From CAZMUQ01 sp964569845 (GTDB lineage: Archaea; Thermoproteota; Bathyarchaeia; Hecatellales; Hecatellaceae), in NCBI GenBank assembly GCA_964569845.1, contig CAZMUQ010000006.1, positions 1 to 54,964 of the forward strand: DNA of 54,964 nucleotides. The letters run 5' to 3'. This document shows, piece after piece, positions 43,121 through 52,981 of the stretch. Each line of letters starts with the position of its first letter. Within the stretch, counting starts at the first letter, position 1. Made by a program: the position numbers and the translations under genes. The notes below the pieces were generated by a model that was not told the DNA's origin, ran no database searches, and worked only from the letters and a program-made list of their open reading frames with translations.

Positions 43121-44020
43121 ATGGGTTTTAAGCCTATCTACGGTACAGTTACCTTAAAACGTGGATTCGCTAAAATGCAGAAAGGTGGAGTTATAATGGA
43201 TGTTACTAATGTTGAACAGGCTCAAATTGCTGAGGATGCTGGTGCGGTTGCTGTTATGGTTTTAGATAAGCTTCCAGCAGATGTTAGAAAAGCTGGAGGA
43301 GTTGCTAGGATGTGTGATGTTAAGATTATTGAAGAAGTTATGGACCATGTAACTATACCTGTTATGGCTAAATGTAGAATAGGCCACTACATGGAAGCTA
43401 AAGTTCTTGAAGCCATAGGGGTTGATATGATAGATGAAAGTGAAGTTTTAACACCTGCAGATGAGCATCACCACATTAATAAATGGGAGTTTAAGGTTCC
43501 ATTTGTTAATGGTGCAAGAGATCTTGGAGAAGCTTTAAGAAGAATAGCTGAAGGAGCTGCAATGATTAGAACTAAAGGTGAAGCTGGAACAGGAAATGTT
43601 TGTGAAGCTGTAAAACATATGAAGCTTGTTATGGGTAAAATTAGAGAGCTTCAAGGGATGAGTGAAGAGCAGCTTTTAGATGTTTCAAGAGAATATAAGG
43701 TTCCATTTGAACTTGTAAAAGAAACAGCTAAACTTGGAAGATTGCCTGTTGTAAACTTTGCAGCTGGTGGTATAGCTACACCTGCAGATGCAGCTTTAAT
43801 GATGTGGCTTGGAGCTGATGGAATCTTTGTTGGTTCAGGAATTTTTAAATCTGAAGACCCCCTAGAAAGAGGAAAAGCTATCGTTTTAGCTACAACCCAT
43901 TGGGAAGAGCCTGAAGTGGTTGCTGAAGCTTCAAGAATGGTTAGTGAAAGGAAATCTATGGTTGGTGTTGATATTAAAACTTTGAAACCTGAACAGCTTA
44001 TGCAGGTAAGAGGATTATAA
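43121..44020 (+). CDS. pdxS: Pyridoxal 5'-phosphate synthase subunit PdxS
   Basis: Makes PLP from ribose 5-phosphate, glyceraldehyde 3-phosphate and ammonia. The 299-residue TIM barrel has the two reaction lysines in VMVLDKLPADVR and MAKCRIGHYMEA, and the phosphate loop NFAAGGIATPADAALMMWLGADG. Start ATG 43121. PdxT follows 49 bases later. Confidence 0.97.
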   Translation: MGFKPIYGTVTLKRGFAKMQKGGVIMDVTNVEQAQIAEDAGAVAVMVLDKLPADVRKAGGVARMCDVKIIEEVMDHVTIPVMAKCRIGHYMEAKVLEAIGVDMIDESEVLTPADEHHHINKWEFKVPFVNGARDLGEALRRIAEGAAMIRTKGEAGTGNVCEAVKHMKLVMGKIRELQGMSEEQLLDVSREYKVPFELVKETAKLGRLPVVNFAAGGIATPADAALMMWLGADGIFVGSGIFKSEDPLERGKAIVLATTHWEEPEVVAEASRMVSERKSMVGVDIKTLKPEQLMQVRGL

Positions 44021-44069
44021 CCATAAAAATTAAAAATAAATTAATTAATTTTTACAGGTTAGACCTGTT

Positions 44070-44690
44070 ATGGATAAAGTTTTAATTGGTGTTTTAGGAG
44101 TTCAGGGTGCTGTTTCAGAGCATGTTGAAATCATGGAAAAAACGCTTAAAAGGTATAATATTGAGGGTTCTGTTTTTACGGTTAAAAAGGTTGATGATGT
44201 TATCAATGTTGATGGGCTTATCATTCCTGGTGGTGAAAGTACAACTATTGGTCGTGTAACTGAAAAAGCTAATCTACTTGGCAGGATTATTGAGAAAGCT
44301 AAAAATGGTATTCCAATTTTTGGTACCTGTGCTGGCTTAATAATTCTAGCTAAAGAGGTTTATGATGCAAAAATTGGTGCTGTTAACCAACCAATCCTTG
44401 GTTTGATGAATATTAAGGTTATTAGAAATGCTTTTGGAAGGCAAAGAGAATCTTTTGAAGTTGACCTTAATATACCAGTTTTAGGTGAAAAACCTTTTCC
44501 AGCTGTTTTTATCAGAGCACCTATAGTTGAGAAAGTTTGGGGTAATGTTAAAGTTTTAGCTAAATATGAGGAGAAAATTGTTGCTGTTCAGGAGGAAAAT
44601 CTTTTAGCAACAGCATTTCATCCAGAACTTACAGAAGATTTAAGATTTCATAAATACTTTTTAGACCTTATTTTAAAGCTTAAAAAGTGA
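44070..44690 (+). CDS. pdxT: Pyridoxal 5'-phosphate synthase glutaminase PdxT
   Basis: Supplies ammonia to PdxS. The 206-residue class I amidotransferase has LGVQGAVSEHVE at its N-terminus, IIPGGESTTI, the nucleophile cysteine in IFGTCAGLIILA and the His-Glu pair in TAFHPELTED. Pairing with pdxS confirms the role. Confidence 0.96.
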   Translation: MDKVLIGVLGVQGAVSEHVEIMEKTLKRYNIEGSVFTVKKVDDVINVDGLIIPGGESTTIGRVTEKANLLGRIIEKAKNGIPIFGTCAGLIILAKEVYDAKIGAVNQPILGLMNIKVIRNAFGRQRESFEVDLNIPVLGEKPFPAVFIRAPIVEKVWGNVKVLAKYEEKIVAVQEENLLATAFHPELTEDLRFHKYFLDLILKLKK

Positions 44691-44721
44691 AGGATAAAAA
44701 TTCTTACATTTTATCTTATTT

Positions 44722-47700
44722 TTAGATGTATCTTAACCATAAGCTATCTTTATGGTACTCGTTTAGTGATTTTATGTTAAGTTTTGAGTAGCCTTTTTCA
44801 GCTAAAGCCTTCATAAATGCTTTAGCCGTTTCAATTCTTGTTAAAACTGGAACTGAGAATTCTACAGCAGTACGTCTGATAATATAGTTATCATCTATAG
44901 TTTTTTCCTTTATTGGGGTAGGTGTATTTATAACTAGACCTACATCTCCAGCTGAAATCATTTTTGGTATGCTTCTAATACCTTCACTAATCTTTCCCAA
45001 ACTAAGAACTTCTATACCATTTTCTTGAAGAATTTTTGCTGTACCATCGGTTGCAATTAACGGGTATCCAAGCTCCTTAGCATATCTTGCAATTTCTAAA
45101 GCTTCTCTCCTATCCTTTTCACGGACACTAATAAGAATAAACTTTTTTGGTTTAGGTACACTTAAACCTGAAGCTAGAAAAGCTTTTAACAATGCACCTT
45201 CAACATTCTCATCCAAGCATGCTACTTCACCAGTTGAAGTCATTTCTACCCCTAAAAATGGGTCTGCTCCTTTAATTCTTAGAAATGAAAATGTTGGTGT
45301 TTTAACCCCAACTATCTTCCTGTTTTTGTAGTTGTTATCCAAGCTAATGTTTAGCTCTTTAATCTTCTTACCCATCATAACCTTACCACCAATATAAATC
45401 AGCGGTATCCCTGTGCACTTACTTGTATATGGCATACTTCTACTAGCTCTAAGGTTAAGCTCAATAATGTAAACTTCACCATTCTTAACTAGAAATTGAA
45501 TGTTGAATGGTCCTATGATACCAATTTCCTCGGCAACTCTTTTAGTATAATCCTTAATTTTTTCTATTTCCTCGTTTGTTAATGTTTGTACAGGAATAAT
45601 CATTGTTGCATCTCCGCTATGGGTGCCTGCAAGTTCAACATGCTCAATTATTGCTCCTATAAGTGTTTCTTCACCGTCTGAAACAGCATCAACCTCAACT
45701 TCTTTTGCATCCTCAATAAACTTGCTAATAACAACTGGATGTTCAGGTGAAATTAGTGTTGCATTTTTAATGTATTCTAAAAGTTCTTTTTCATTGTTTG
45801 CAACCCTCATTGCTGCGCCTGAAAGAACATAGGATGGGCGTACTAGAACAGGGTAGCCTACCTCCTTAGCAAATCTTTTAGCATTCTCAATTGAAGTTAC
45901 ACTGCTCCATCTTGGTTGGGGTATGTTAAGCTTATCAAGTAGGGAGCTAAATTTGGCTCTATCTTCAGCTCTATCAACCCTTACCCCGGGAGTACCTAAA
46001 AGTTTAACTCCATGTTTTTCCAGCGGCAAAGCTAAGTTATTTGGTGTTTGACCTCCAACATTTACAACAACACCTAAAGGATTTTCAGCTTCAACTATAT
46101 CTAAAACTCTTTCAAGAGTTATTTCCTCAAAATACAATTTATCAGACATATCATAATCTGTTGAAACTGTTTCAGGATTATTGTTTAAAACTATAACCTC
46201 ATCAATTCCTTCCTCCTTCAAAGACCATGCTGTATTCATTGTACAATAATCAAATTCAACACTACTTCCGATTCTTATACATCCTGCACCAAGGATTAAG
46301 ACCTTCTTTTTACCTTCTGAAAAATCAACATCATCCTCAAAATCTCCATAGGTTACATAACAATAGTTTGTTTTAGAAGCCCATTCTGCCGCCATAGTAT
46401 CTATAATCTTAAATGAAGGTTTAATACCAAATCTTTTCCTGAAACTTCTAATTTCCTCCTCCCTAACACCTAAACATGCAGCTATTTGATTATCTGAAAA
46501 ACCAAGTTTTTTTGCTTCACGTATAACTTCAATGGATTCCTCATCTTCGAGGGAAAGTTTTTCTAGTTTTTTCTTCATCTCAACAATATTCTTAATTTTA
46601 CAGATAAACCAACGGTCAATCCCTGTAAGCTTACAAATCTCATCAACATCAAATCCTCTTTCTAATGCTTCAGCAATAACAAAAATTCTTTCATCTGTCG
46701 GGTATCTTAATAGTTTTTTAATTTCTTCTCTAGACCTTTTAACAGGGTTTGCTGGGTTACATACAAGCCCTATCTTACCTATTTCAAGGCAGCGAATAGC
46801 TTTTTGTAATGCTTCCTCAAAGCATCTTCCAATAGCCATAACTTCTCCAACAGACTTCATTTGTGGACCTAGACTTCTATCTACCGGGCCTGGAAACTTC
46901 TGGAAATCCCATCTTGGAATTTTAACAACAACATAATCTAAGGCAGGTTCAAAACATGCTGTTGTTACACCTGTAACCTTATTTATAAGCTCAGGCAAAG
47001 TATAGCCTATAGCAAGCTTAGCAGCAATATAAGCTAAAGGATATCCTGTAGCTTTTGATGCCAAAGCACTAGACCTAGACATTCTAGCATTAACTTCAAT
47101 GGCAACATAATCCTCACTTTGAGGGTTAAGTCCAAATTGTATATTACATTCACCTACAACTTTCAGTGTTCTAACAACTCTAATTCCTGCGCTTCTAAGA
47201 ATGTGGTATTCTCTGTTTGTTAAGGTTTGGGTTGGAGCAACAACAATACTATCTCCTGTATGTATACCTAGAGGGTCAAAGTTTTCTAAGGCTGCGACGG
47301 TTATACAGTTGTCAGCATAATCCCTCATAACCTCATATTCAATCTCCTTCCAATGTTCAAGGTACTGTTCAACAAGAACTTGATGCTCTAAGCTTAATTC
47401 TAAAGCTTTTAATACAGCATCCCTAAGACTTTTTTCATCATAAACTACTGTTGAACCATATCCTCCAAGAATGTAGGCAGGTCTAAGAATTACAGGGTAA
47501 CCTATCTCTTTAGCAATTTTAACGGCTTCCTCAACTGAATATGCTGCCTGACTTACAGGTATTGGGACTTTAGCTTCCATCATTGCCATTCTAAAAAGGT
47601 CTCTATCCTCAGTTCTCCTTATGGTTTCAATAGAGCTTCCAAGAACCTTAACATCTTCAGCTTTTAAAACACCCATCTCTTCAAGTTTAACTCCAACATT

Positions 47701-47988
47701 TAAAGCTGTTTGACCTCCAAAGCCAAGTAAAATTCCGTCGGGTCTTTCTCTTCTAATAATTTCAGCGACAACTTCAGGGGTTAAGGGTTCAAGATAAACC
47801 TTATCAGCCATTCTTAAACTTGTTTGAATTGTTGCAATATTAGGATTTACAAGGATAGTTTTAATTCCTTCTTCACGTAAAGCCTTTAAAGCTTGAGAAC
47901 CACTATAATCAAATTCTGCAGCTTGTCCAATAATTATTCCGCCACTTCCAATAATCAAAACCTTTTTAGGCATCTCTTTTAAAAGCAT
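44722..47988 (-). CDS. carB: Carbamoyl phosphate synthase large subunit CarB
   Basis: Makes carbamoyl phosphate for arginine and pyrimidines. The 1088-residue protein has both ATP-grasp halves (GSGGIIIGQAAEFDYSGSQ at the start and GAGCIRIGSSVEFDYC for the second), the oligomerisation domain between, and the C-terminal allosteric MGS-like domain (LGYPLIATDGTAKIL). Length is normal. The gene starts 9 bases after carA ends. Confidence 0.97.
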   Translation of the reverse strand: MLLKEMPKKVLIIGSGGIIIGQAAEFDYSGSQALKALREEGIKTILVNPNIATIQTSLRMADKVYLEPLTPEVVAEIIRRERPDGILLGFGGQTALNVGVKLEEMGVLKAEDVKVLGSSIETIRRTEDRDLFRMAMMEAKVPIPVSQAAYSVEEAVKIAKEIGYPVILRPAYILGGYGSTVVYDEKSLRDAVLKALELSLEHQVLVEQYLEHWKEIEYEVMRDYADNCITVAALENFDPLGIHTGDSIVVAPTQTLTNREYHILRSAGIRVVRTLKVVGECNIQFGLNPQSEDYVAIEVNARMSRSSALASKATGYPLAYIAAKLAIGYTLPELINKVTGVTTACFEPALDYVVVKIPRWDFQKFPGPVDRSLGPQMKSVGEVMAIGRCFEEALQKAIRCLEIGKIGLVCNPANPVKRSREEIKKLLRYPTDERIFVIAEALERGFDVDEICKLTGIDRWFICKIKNIVEMKKKLEKLSLEDEESIEVIREAKKLGFSDNQIAACLGVREEEIRSFRKRFGIKPSFKIIDTMAAEWASKTNYCYVTYGDFEDDVDFSEGKKKVLILGAGCIRIGSSVEFDYCTMNTAWSLKEEGIDEVIVLNNNPETVSTDYDMSDKLYFEEITLERVLDIVEAENPLGVVVNVGGQTPNNLALPLEKHGVKLLGTPGVRVDRAEDRAKFSSLLDKLNIPQPRWSSVTSIENAKRFAKEVGYPVLVRPSYVLSGAAMRVANNEKELLEYIKNATLISPEHPVVISKFIEDAKEVEVDAVSDGEETLIGAIIEHVELAGTHSGDATMIIPVQTLTNEEIEKIKDYTKRVAEEIGIIGPFNIQFLVKNGEVYIIELNLRASRSMPYTSKCTGIPLIYIGGKVMMGKKIKELNISLDNNYKNRKIVGVKTPTFSFLRIKGADPFLGVEMTSTGEVACLDENVEGALLKAFLASGLSVPKPKKFILISVREKDRREALEIARYAKELGYPLIATDGTAKILQENGIEVLSLGKISEGIRSIPKMISAGDVGLVINTPTPIKEKTIDDNYIIRRTAVEFSVPVLTRIETAKAFMKALAEKGYSKLNIKSLNEYHKDSLWLRYI

Positions 47989-47997
47989 CTGAAACCT

Positions 47998-49113
47998 TTA
48001 CCCCTTAAACCTTTTAATTTCCCTTATAAACTCATCAAAGAAAAATTCTGTATCATATGGTCCAGGTGAAGCTTCGGGGTGAAATTGAACTGCAAAAACT
48101 GGTAAATTTTTATGCCTGATTCCTTCAACAGTTTTATCATTTGCATTTATAAATGTGACTTCAACATCTGATGGAAGACTGTAGGGATTTACTGCGTAAC
48201 CATGATTCTGGCTTGTAATGTAACATTTAACTCCATCCTTTAAATCTAATGCAGGGTGGTTTTGACCTCTATGTCCAAATTTAAGCTTATAAGTATCTCC
48301 ACCAAAAGCTAAAGCTAAAATTTGGCATCCTAAACATATACCAAAAGTAGGTACCCCTGTTTCGATAAGCTTTACCACATTCTTAATAAGGTAGGAAACC
48401 ATTTTAGGGTCACCAGGACCATTAGATAGTAGTATTCCATCAGGTTTATCTGAAATTATAATATCCGCAGGGGTTTCTATTGGATATTGGGTTACGTTTA
48501 AACCTCTAGCTAATAAGTTTCTTATGATGCTTTTTTTAACTCCGCAATCTATAAGTGCAACATTGTACTTTCCGTTAACATCATGCTTAATAATTCTTCT
48601 AGTTGAAACCTCTTTTGCAAGGTCTCTTTTATTTGGGTCAGGTATATTTTTAGCTTCCTTAACAAGCTTCTCAACATCAACATCTTCCCCATGCTCGTAA
48701 ACCTGTAAAATTCCAAGCATAACACCTTTAACTCTAAGCTTTTTTGTAAGCATTCTAGTATCAACCCCGCAAATTCCAGGTATTCCGCTTTCCCTAAGCC
48801 ACTCGTCCAATGTTTTTCTTGAAGCCCAGTGATTTGGCTCTAAACATAACTCTCTGATAACATATCCTGTAATCCTAGGTTTATCGGATTCAAAATGTTC
48901 AGGGCAAACCCCATAATTACCTATTAGCGGATATGTTTGAACAAGAATTTGCCCTTGATATGATGGATCTGTTATAGATTCAACGTAACCAACCATTCCA
49001 GTATTAAAAACAACCTCTCCATAAGCCTTGCAGGTTGAGCCAAAACCATAACCAGTAACTAATGTTCCATCCTCAAGTACAAGAATAGCTTTCTTAGTTT
49101 TTCCCTCAAACAT
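47998..49113 (-). CDS. carA: Carbamoyl phosphate synthase small subunit CarA
   Basis: Glutaminase subunit of 371 residues. The conserved N-domain contains VVFNTGMVGYVESITDPSYQGQI, and the amidotransferase domain has the nucleophile in FGICLGCQILALAFGG and the His-Glu pair in FAVQFHPEASPG. Operon with carB and, about 100 bases upstream, argH. Confidence 0.97.
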   Translation of the reverse strand: MFEGKTKKAILVLEDGTLVTGYGFGSTCKAYGEVVFNTGMVGYVESITDPSYQGQILVQTYPLIGNYGVCPEHFESDKPRITGYVIRELCLEPNHWASRKTLDEWLRESGIPGICGVDTRMLTKKLRVKGVMLGILQVYEHGEDVDVEKLVKEAKNIPDPNKRDLAKEVSTRRIIKHDVNGKYNVALIDCGVKKSIIRNLLARGLNVTQYPIETPADIIISDKPDGILLSNGPGDPKMVSYLIKNVVKLIETGVPTFGICLGCQILALAFGGDTYKLKFGHRGQNHPALDLKDGVKCYITSQNHGYAVNPYSLPSDVEVTFINANDKTVEGIRHKNLPVFAVQFHPEASPGPYDTEFFFDEFIREIKRFKG

Positions 49114-49215
49114 ATTTGCTGGAAACTGGTAACCCTCCTAAAAAAGGGTGGATTCAAAATTTAAGCTTTTCTTATAGGTTAGCATTATATTAGTATTGCC
49201 TATCAAGTAGGAGCC

Positions 49216-50727
49216 TTATTTATCCATAATAACCTTGGATACAAGTTTTTGAAGTTTTTCTTCAGCCATCTTTAAACGTTTAACTTCTTTTTTTAAACTT
49301 TCTTCCTCCATTTTAAGCTTAATCCTGCTTTTCTTAATCATCCTTAAAACTTCCCTAGGATTTGGGCTTCCAAGAGATGCTTTAAGCTTTATGCTTTCTA
49401 AAGGATTTAAAACTCTCTTAATTTCTTTCTCATTTAGGTTAAGCTTTCTACCTAAAACTTTCATTGAAGCTCTATTCAAGTCTTCAAGTGTAATATCTTG
49501 AGGTTTTTTTCCCTCATTTAAACTGTTTTTTACAAGAGTTCCTACAACCCTATAAGCTAATCTAAAAGGTAATCCTGCTTTTTTTGCAACCATATCTGCT
49601 AAATCTACTGCTGTTGAAAAGTTTTCTTGGGTAAGCTTCAACATCCTATTCTTATCAAATTTTAAAGTTAAAATAAGTCCAGTTATGACTCTTAAAACCT
49701 TTAAAGAATCTTCAACAACTTTTAATGTTGATATTTTTGATTCCTGAAGATCTTTAAAGTATCCTGATGGAAGCCCCCTTAATAACTCTAAAACACATGT
49801 AAGCTGGGATAAGGCTGAAGCTGCTTTTCCACGTATAAGTTCAGCAACATCAGGGTTCTTTTTCTGAGGCATAACGCTGCTAACCATAGCGTAAGAATCA
49901 TTAATTTCAGCAAATCTAAACTCGTAGGTTGACCATAAAATGATATCTGAGGAAAACCTGCTAAGATGAATTAACATTAGGGTTAGGGAAAATATAAGTT
50001 CAGCGGCATCCTCACCTCTTGAGGAAACAACATCAAAAGAGTTTTCTTGAACATCTTTAAAACCAAGTAGGTTAGCTGTTTTAAGTCTATCAATAGGCCA
50101 GCTTGTACCTGCAATTGCACATGCACCTAAAGGGTTTAAGTTTAAAAGCCTCATGTATGCTTCTCTAATTCTCCCATAATCTCTAAGAAGCATTTCAGCA
50201 TACGCATGAAGCCAATGGGCTAAGGTTGTAGGTTGTGCATGTTGTAGGTGAGTATAGGCTGGTAAAACTGTTTTAAGGTTTTTTTCAGCTTTATCTAGAA
50301 GGATTTTAATAAACTTTAGGAGAAGGCTTAAAATACTGTTAACCCTTTTTCTAAGGTAAAGCCTTAAATCTAAAATTATCTGGTCATTTCGACTTCTACC
50401 AGTATGGATTTTGCCTCCAACTTCAACTCCAACCTTATCAATAATAAACTGCTCAATGTTTAAATGCACATCTTCAAGTTCAGGTTTAAGGATAAATCTT
50501 CCTTTACGGTATAGCTTTTTAACCTCTTCTAAAGCTTGAAGTATTTTTTTAGCCTCATCTTTAGATATTATCCCCTTATCAAGTAGCATAAGAACATGGG
50601 CTTCACTTCCAATAACATCCTCTTCAACAATAAGCTTATCACATTCAATATCATCTGAAACAAGAAAATCTAAAGCTTCCTTTGAAAGTTTTTTTTCGGT
50701 TCTCCCAGCTAAAAGCCAATTTTTCAT
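49216..50727 (-). CDS. argH: Argininosuccinate lyase
   Basis: Last step of arginine synthesis, cleaving argininosuccinate to arginine and fumarate. The superfamily signature SSVMPQKKNPD with its mobile catalytic loop, GRSRNDQ and TYTHLQHAQPTTLAHW (here PAYTHLQHAQPTTLAHW) are all present. The 503 residues include a lysine-rich C-terminal extension longer than usual. First gene of the argH-carA-carB run. The fumarate made could feed the fumarate reductase pair in the window. Confidence 0.95.
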   Translation of the reverse strand: MKNWLLAGRTEKKLSKEALDFLVSDDIECDKLIVEEDVIGSEAHVLMLLDKGIISKDEAKKILQALEEVKKLYRKGRFILKPELEDVHLNIEQFIIDKVGVEVGGKIHTGRSRNDQIILDLRLYLRKRVNSILSLLLKFIKILLDKAEKNLKTVLPAYTHLQHAQPTTLAHWLHAYAEMLLRDYGRIREAYMRLLNLNPLGACAIAGTSWPIDRLKTANLLGFKDVQENSFDVVSSRGEDAAELIFSLTLMLIHLSRFSSDIILWSTYEFRFAEINDSYAMVSSVMPQKKNPDVAELIRGKAASALSQLTCVLELLRGLPSGYFKDLQESKISTLKVVEDSLKVLRVITGLILTLKFDKNRMLKLTQENFSTAVDLADMVAKKAGLPFRLAYRVVGTLVKNSLNEGKKPQDITLEDLNRASMKVLGRKLNLNEKEIKRVLNPLESIKLKASLGSPNPREVLRMIKKSRIKLKMEEESLKKEVKRLKMAEEKLQKLVSKVIMDK

Positions 50728-50941
50728 TAAATTTCACCATCGACTTAAAAACTTAAACAAATCTCTTATAGGTTGTTGAAAATTCTTAGGTTTTTATGTT
50801 TTTTAGTCTTTTTGGAGCTGGTAAACTATGCTGGTTAAGGTAACCTTAAGTTTTACTATAAAATTTTATCTCCTGATTTAGCTAACAACATTTTTCAATG
50901 AAATTGAGAATTCCATTTATAGGTTGAAGGATGGCTAGATT

Positions 50942-51424
50942 TTGAGCTGGTTTAAAAGTAGGGAATGGTTTTTAAGAAAGATTAGGGGAATTGCAGATTA
51001 CCAATTTGGTTTAGGTGTAGGAAAGATACTTTTTCCTGAAAATGTTTCCCTAAGATTCTCAAAAAAAACTGGCAGGGTTAGAGAAATTTATCTTGATGGG
51101 AAGCTTTTAGCAACCTTAAGACCTACAACAGGAAGTTTAAGTTTAACAATTGAGGGATTTAAAAGGATTATTGAAGTATTTAAACCTCCAAGATTTAGAG
51201 TTGTAGTTAAAGATGATGTTAAGGATTTTATTAAAAAAGGTGGAGATGTTTTTGCTAAACATGTTGAAGAAGCTGATGTAAACATTAGACCTAAAGATGA
51301 GGTTGTAATTGTAGATAAAAATGATAATATTCTGGCTGTAGGTAAGGCTATCTTATCTGGGAAAGAAATGAAGTTTTTTAAGCGTGGTGTTGCTGTTAAA
51401 GTTAAGCATGGAATAGAAGAATAG
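50942..51424 (+). CDS. PUA-domain protein
   Basis: RNA-binding protein of 160 residues. The C-terminal 75 residues (PPRFRVVVKDDVKDFIKKGGDVFAKHV, then RPKDEVVIVDKNDNILAVGKA and a final basic strand) form a typical archaeal PUA domain, as at the end of archaeosine transglycosylases and small PUA proteins. The N-terminal half is a short alpha/beta domain seen in the same family. No catalytic motif. Start TTG 50942, weakly supported. Confidence 0.85.
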   Translation: MSWFKSREWFLRKIRGIADYQFGLGVGKILFPENVSLRFSKKTGRVREIYLDGKLLATLRPTTGSLSLTIEGFKRIIEVFKPPRFRVVVKDDVKDFIKKGGDVFAKHVEEADVNIRPKDEVVIVDKNDNILAVGKAILSGKEMKFFKRGVAVKVKHGIEE

Positions 51425-51501
51425 GGTAAAGGTTTACAGTTTTAAATTCTGTGTAACATTTAAAATTTACCTTTGATATCTAAGAATATTAGTGGTTAAT
51501 T

Positions 51502-52005
51502 TTGGGTAAAGAATGGATTAGCAAACTTATTTTCCCCAGAATCACAGGATTAATAACTACATGCAGTGGAGATGGGAAACCAAATGTTGCTGCATTTTCC
51601 TTTCTTATGCCTGTAAGTTTTAACCCGAAGTATATTGCATTTTCTGTTGCACCATCAAGGTTAACATTTTCAAATTTAAGGGAAGTTAAAGAGTTTGTTT
51701 TAAATATTCCAGATGAAAATTTAGCAAAAAAAGTTTGGATTTGCGGAACAGTTTCAGGAAGAGAGCAGGATAAGTTTAACTTAGCTGGGCTTACAATGGT
51801 TAAAAGTGTTAAAGTTAAACCTCCAAGAATAGAGGAATGCCCAGTTCAACTTGAAGGCATCGTTGAGTTTACTGGGGAATTTGGAGACCATTATCTAGTT
51901 GTTGGAAAAATTGTTGAAGAGCATGTTAAAACCCTAGATTTTAAACCGCTTCTTCACTACCATAGGAATGTTTTCTACAGGATTAACGGAGAATTAAAGG
52001 TTTAA
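51502..52005 (+). CDS. Flavin reductase-like FMN-binding protein
   Basis: Split-barrel flavoprotein of 167 residues. TTCSGDGKPNVAAFSFLMPVSFNPKYIAFSVAPSR at the start is the FMN-binding pattern of the family, followed by EFVLNIPDENLAKKVWICGTVSGREQDKF. It may reduce free flavin, ferric or chromate ions, or act as a small oxidoreductase. Start TTG 51502, 77 bases after the PUA gene. Confidence 0.88.
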   Translation: MGKEWISKLIFPRITGLITTCSGDGKPNVAAFSFLMPVSFNPKYIAFSVAPSRLTFSNLREVKEFVLNIPDENLAKKVWICGTVSGREQDKFNLAGLTMVKSVKVKPPRIEECPVQLEGIVEFTGEFGDHYLVVGKIVEEHVKTLDFKPLLHYHRNVFYRINGELKV

Positions 52006-52014
52006 GTCAACTGC

Positions 52015-52770
52015 CTATCCACTATACAATGATTCTAGTTTTCTTGGTTTTTTGCCTGTAATCTTCCTGTAGCATGTAATAAATCTGTTAACAAAAATTT
52101 CTGTTAAAGTTATTATATCCTCCACAGGTAAACCTGTTTTTAAAATCTCTGCTCCATAAAGGATTGATGCATTAGGGGGTATTCCATTTTCACCTTTCCA
52201 GTAGGCTAGTCTAACTCTAACCCCGTTAACTATTTCCAGTTCAAAAGCCCAATCTGCTGTTAAGTGTTGAACAATAAAACCATCCATGATTTTGCCTATT
52301 TCTAGTACTACCTTTTTATCTACATCAACCAGCTCATCAACAATGAAGTTAACAATTTTTTTCTCGTAAGCTTTAGCAGTAAAACCTCCATGTAGCATGG
52401 AAATATTGATGAATTTTTCTTCTTGGCTTAAAATAAAACCAAAAATTCTTTGACTTAAAATTTTTGCGTAAAGGAAGAGTAGATGGTCTAGGTCTTCACC
52501 TCTACCAATAGAATCCTCAAAACTAAGATTTAAACTATCTAACTGAAAATTGTAGGTTAAATTAATGTTAAGCCCAAAAACCTTCAAGTTTAACCTTGCA
52601 ATATCAGTTGAAAATTCCAGTTTACCTTTACTACCAAAAATTTTTTGAAGCTTATCTGTTTCTATTTCACCATTTTTCAACCTTAAAAATATTATTTTAA
52701 ACTTTTCAATCCAACCCTGCTTTAAATTTGCTTTTTCCTCCTTTTTAGCACTATTGTCCAAGTTTTCCAC
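52015..52770 (-). CDS. DUF3786-like protein, function unknown
   Basis: 251 residues. The C-terminal part, ADWAFELEIVNGVRVRLAYWKGENGIPPNASILYG and GLPVEDIITLTEIFVNRF, resembles DUF3786, in which a W-x-G-D/E-x-x-x-P-P motif and an ED pair recur. The N-terminal 130 residues have no match I know. No cysteine cluster, signal or membrane segment. It converges with the flavin reductase gene, 9 bases apart. Confidence 0.6.
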   Translation of the reverse strand: MENLDNSAKKEEKANLKQGWIEKFKIIFLRLKNGEIETDKLQKIFGSKGKLEFSTDIARLNLKVFGLNINLTYNFQLDSLNLSFEDSIGRGEDLDHLLFLYAKILSQRIFGFILSQEEKFINISMLHGGFTAKAYEKKIVNFIVDELVDVDKKVVLEIGKIMDGFIVQHLTADWAFELEIVNGVRVRLAYWKGENGIPPNASILYGAEILKTGLPVEDIITLTEIFVNRFITCYRKITGKKPRKLESLYSG

Positions 52771-52981
52771 CTTACTAGTAAGTGTATTATACTTTAAAGC
52801 TTTCTAGGAGTTTAAACTTTTAACATTTTTATGCTAATTCTTGCAGATAGCTAACAGTGGTCTTAATTTTCCTCTGTTAGAATTTAGACTATTTATCCTT
52901 AAACTTGCCAGTTAAAACTAGCCTTTCCTATCTCCAACGATTTTTAACGCTGTTTATTTAGTCTAGTATTTAGAAAGTGAA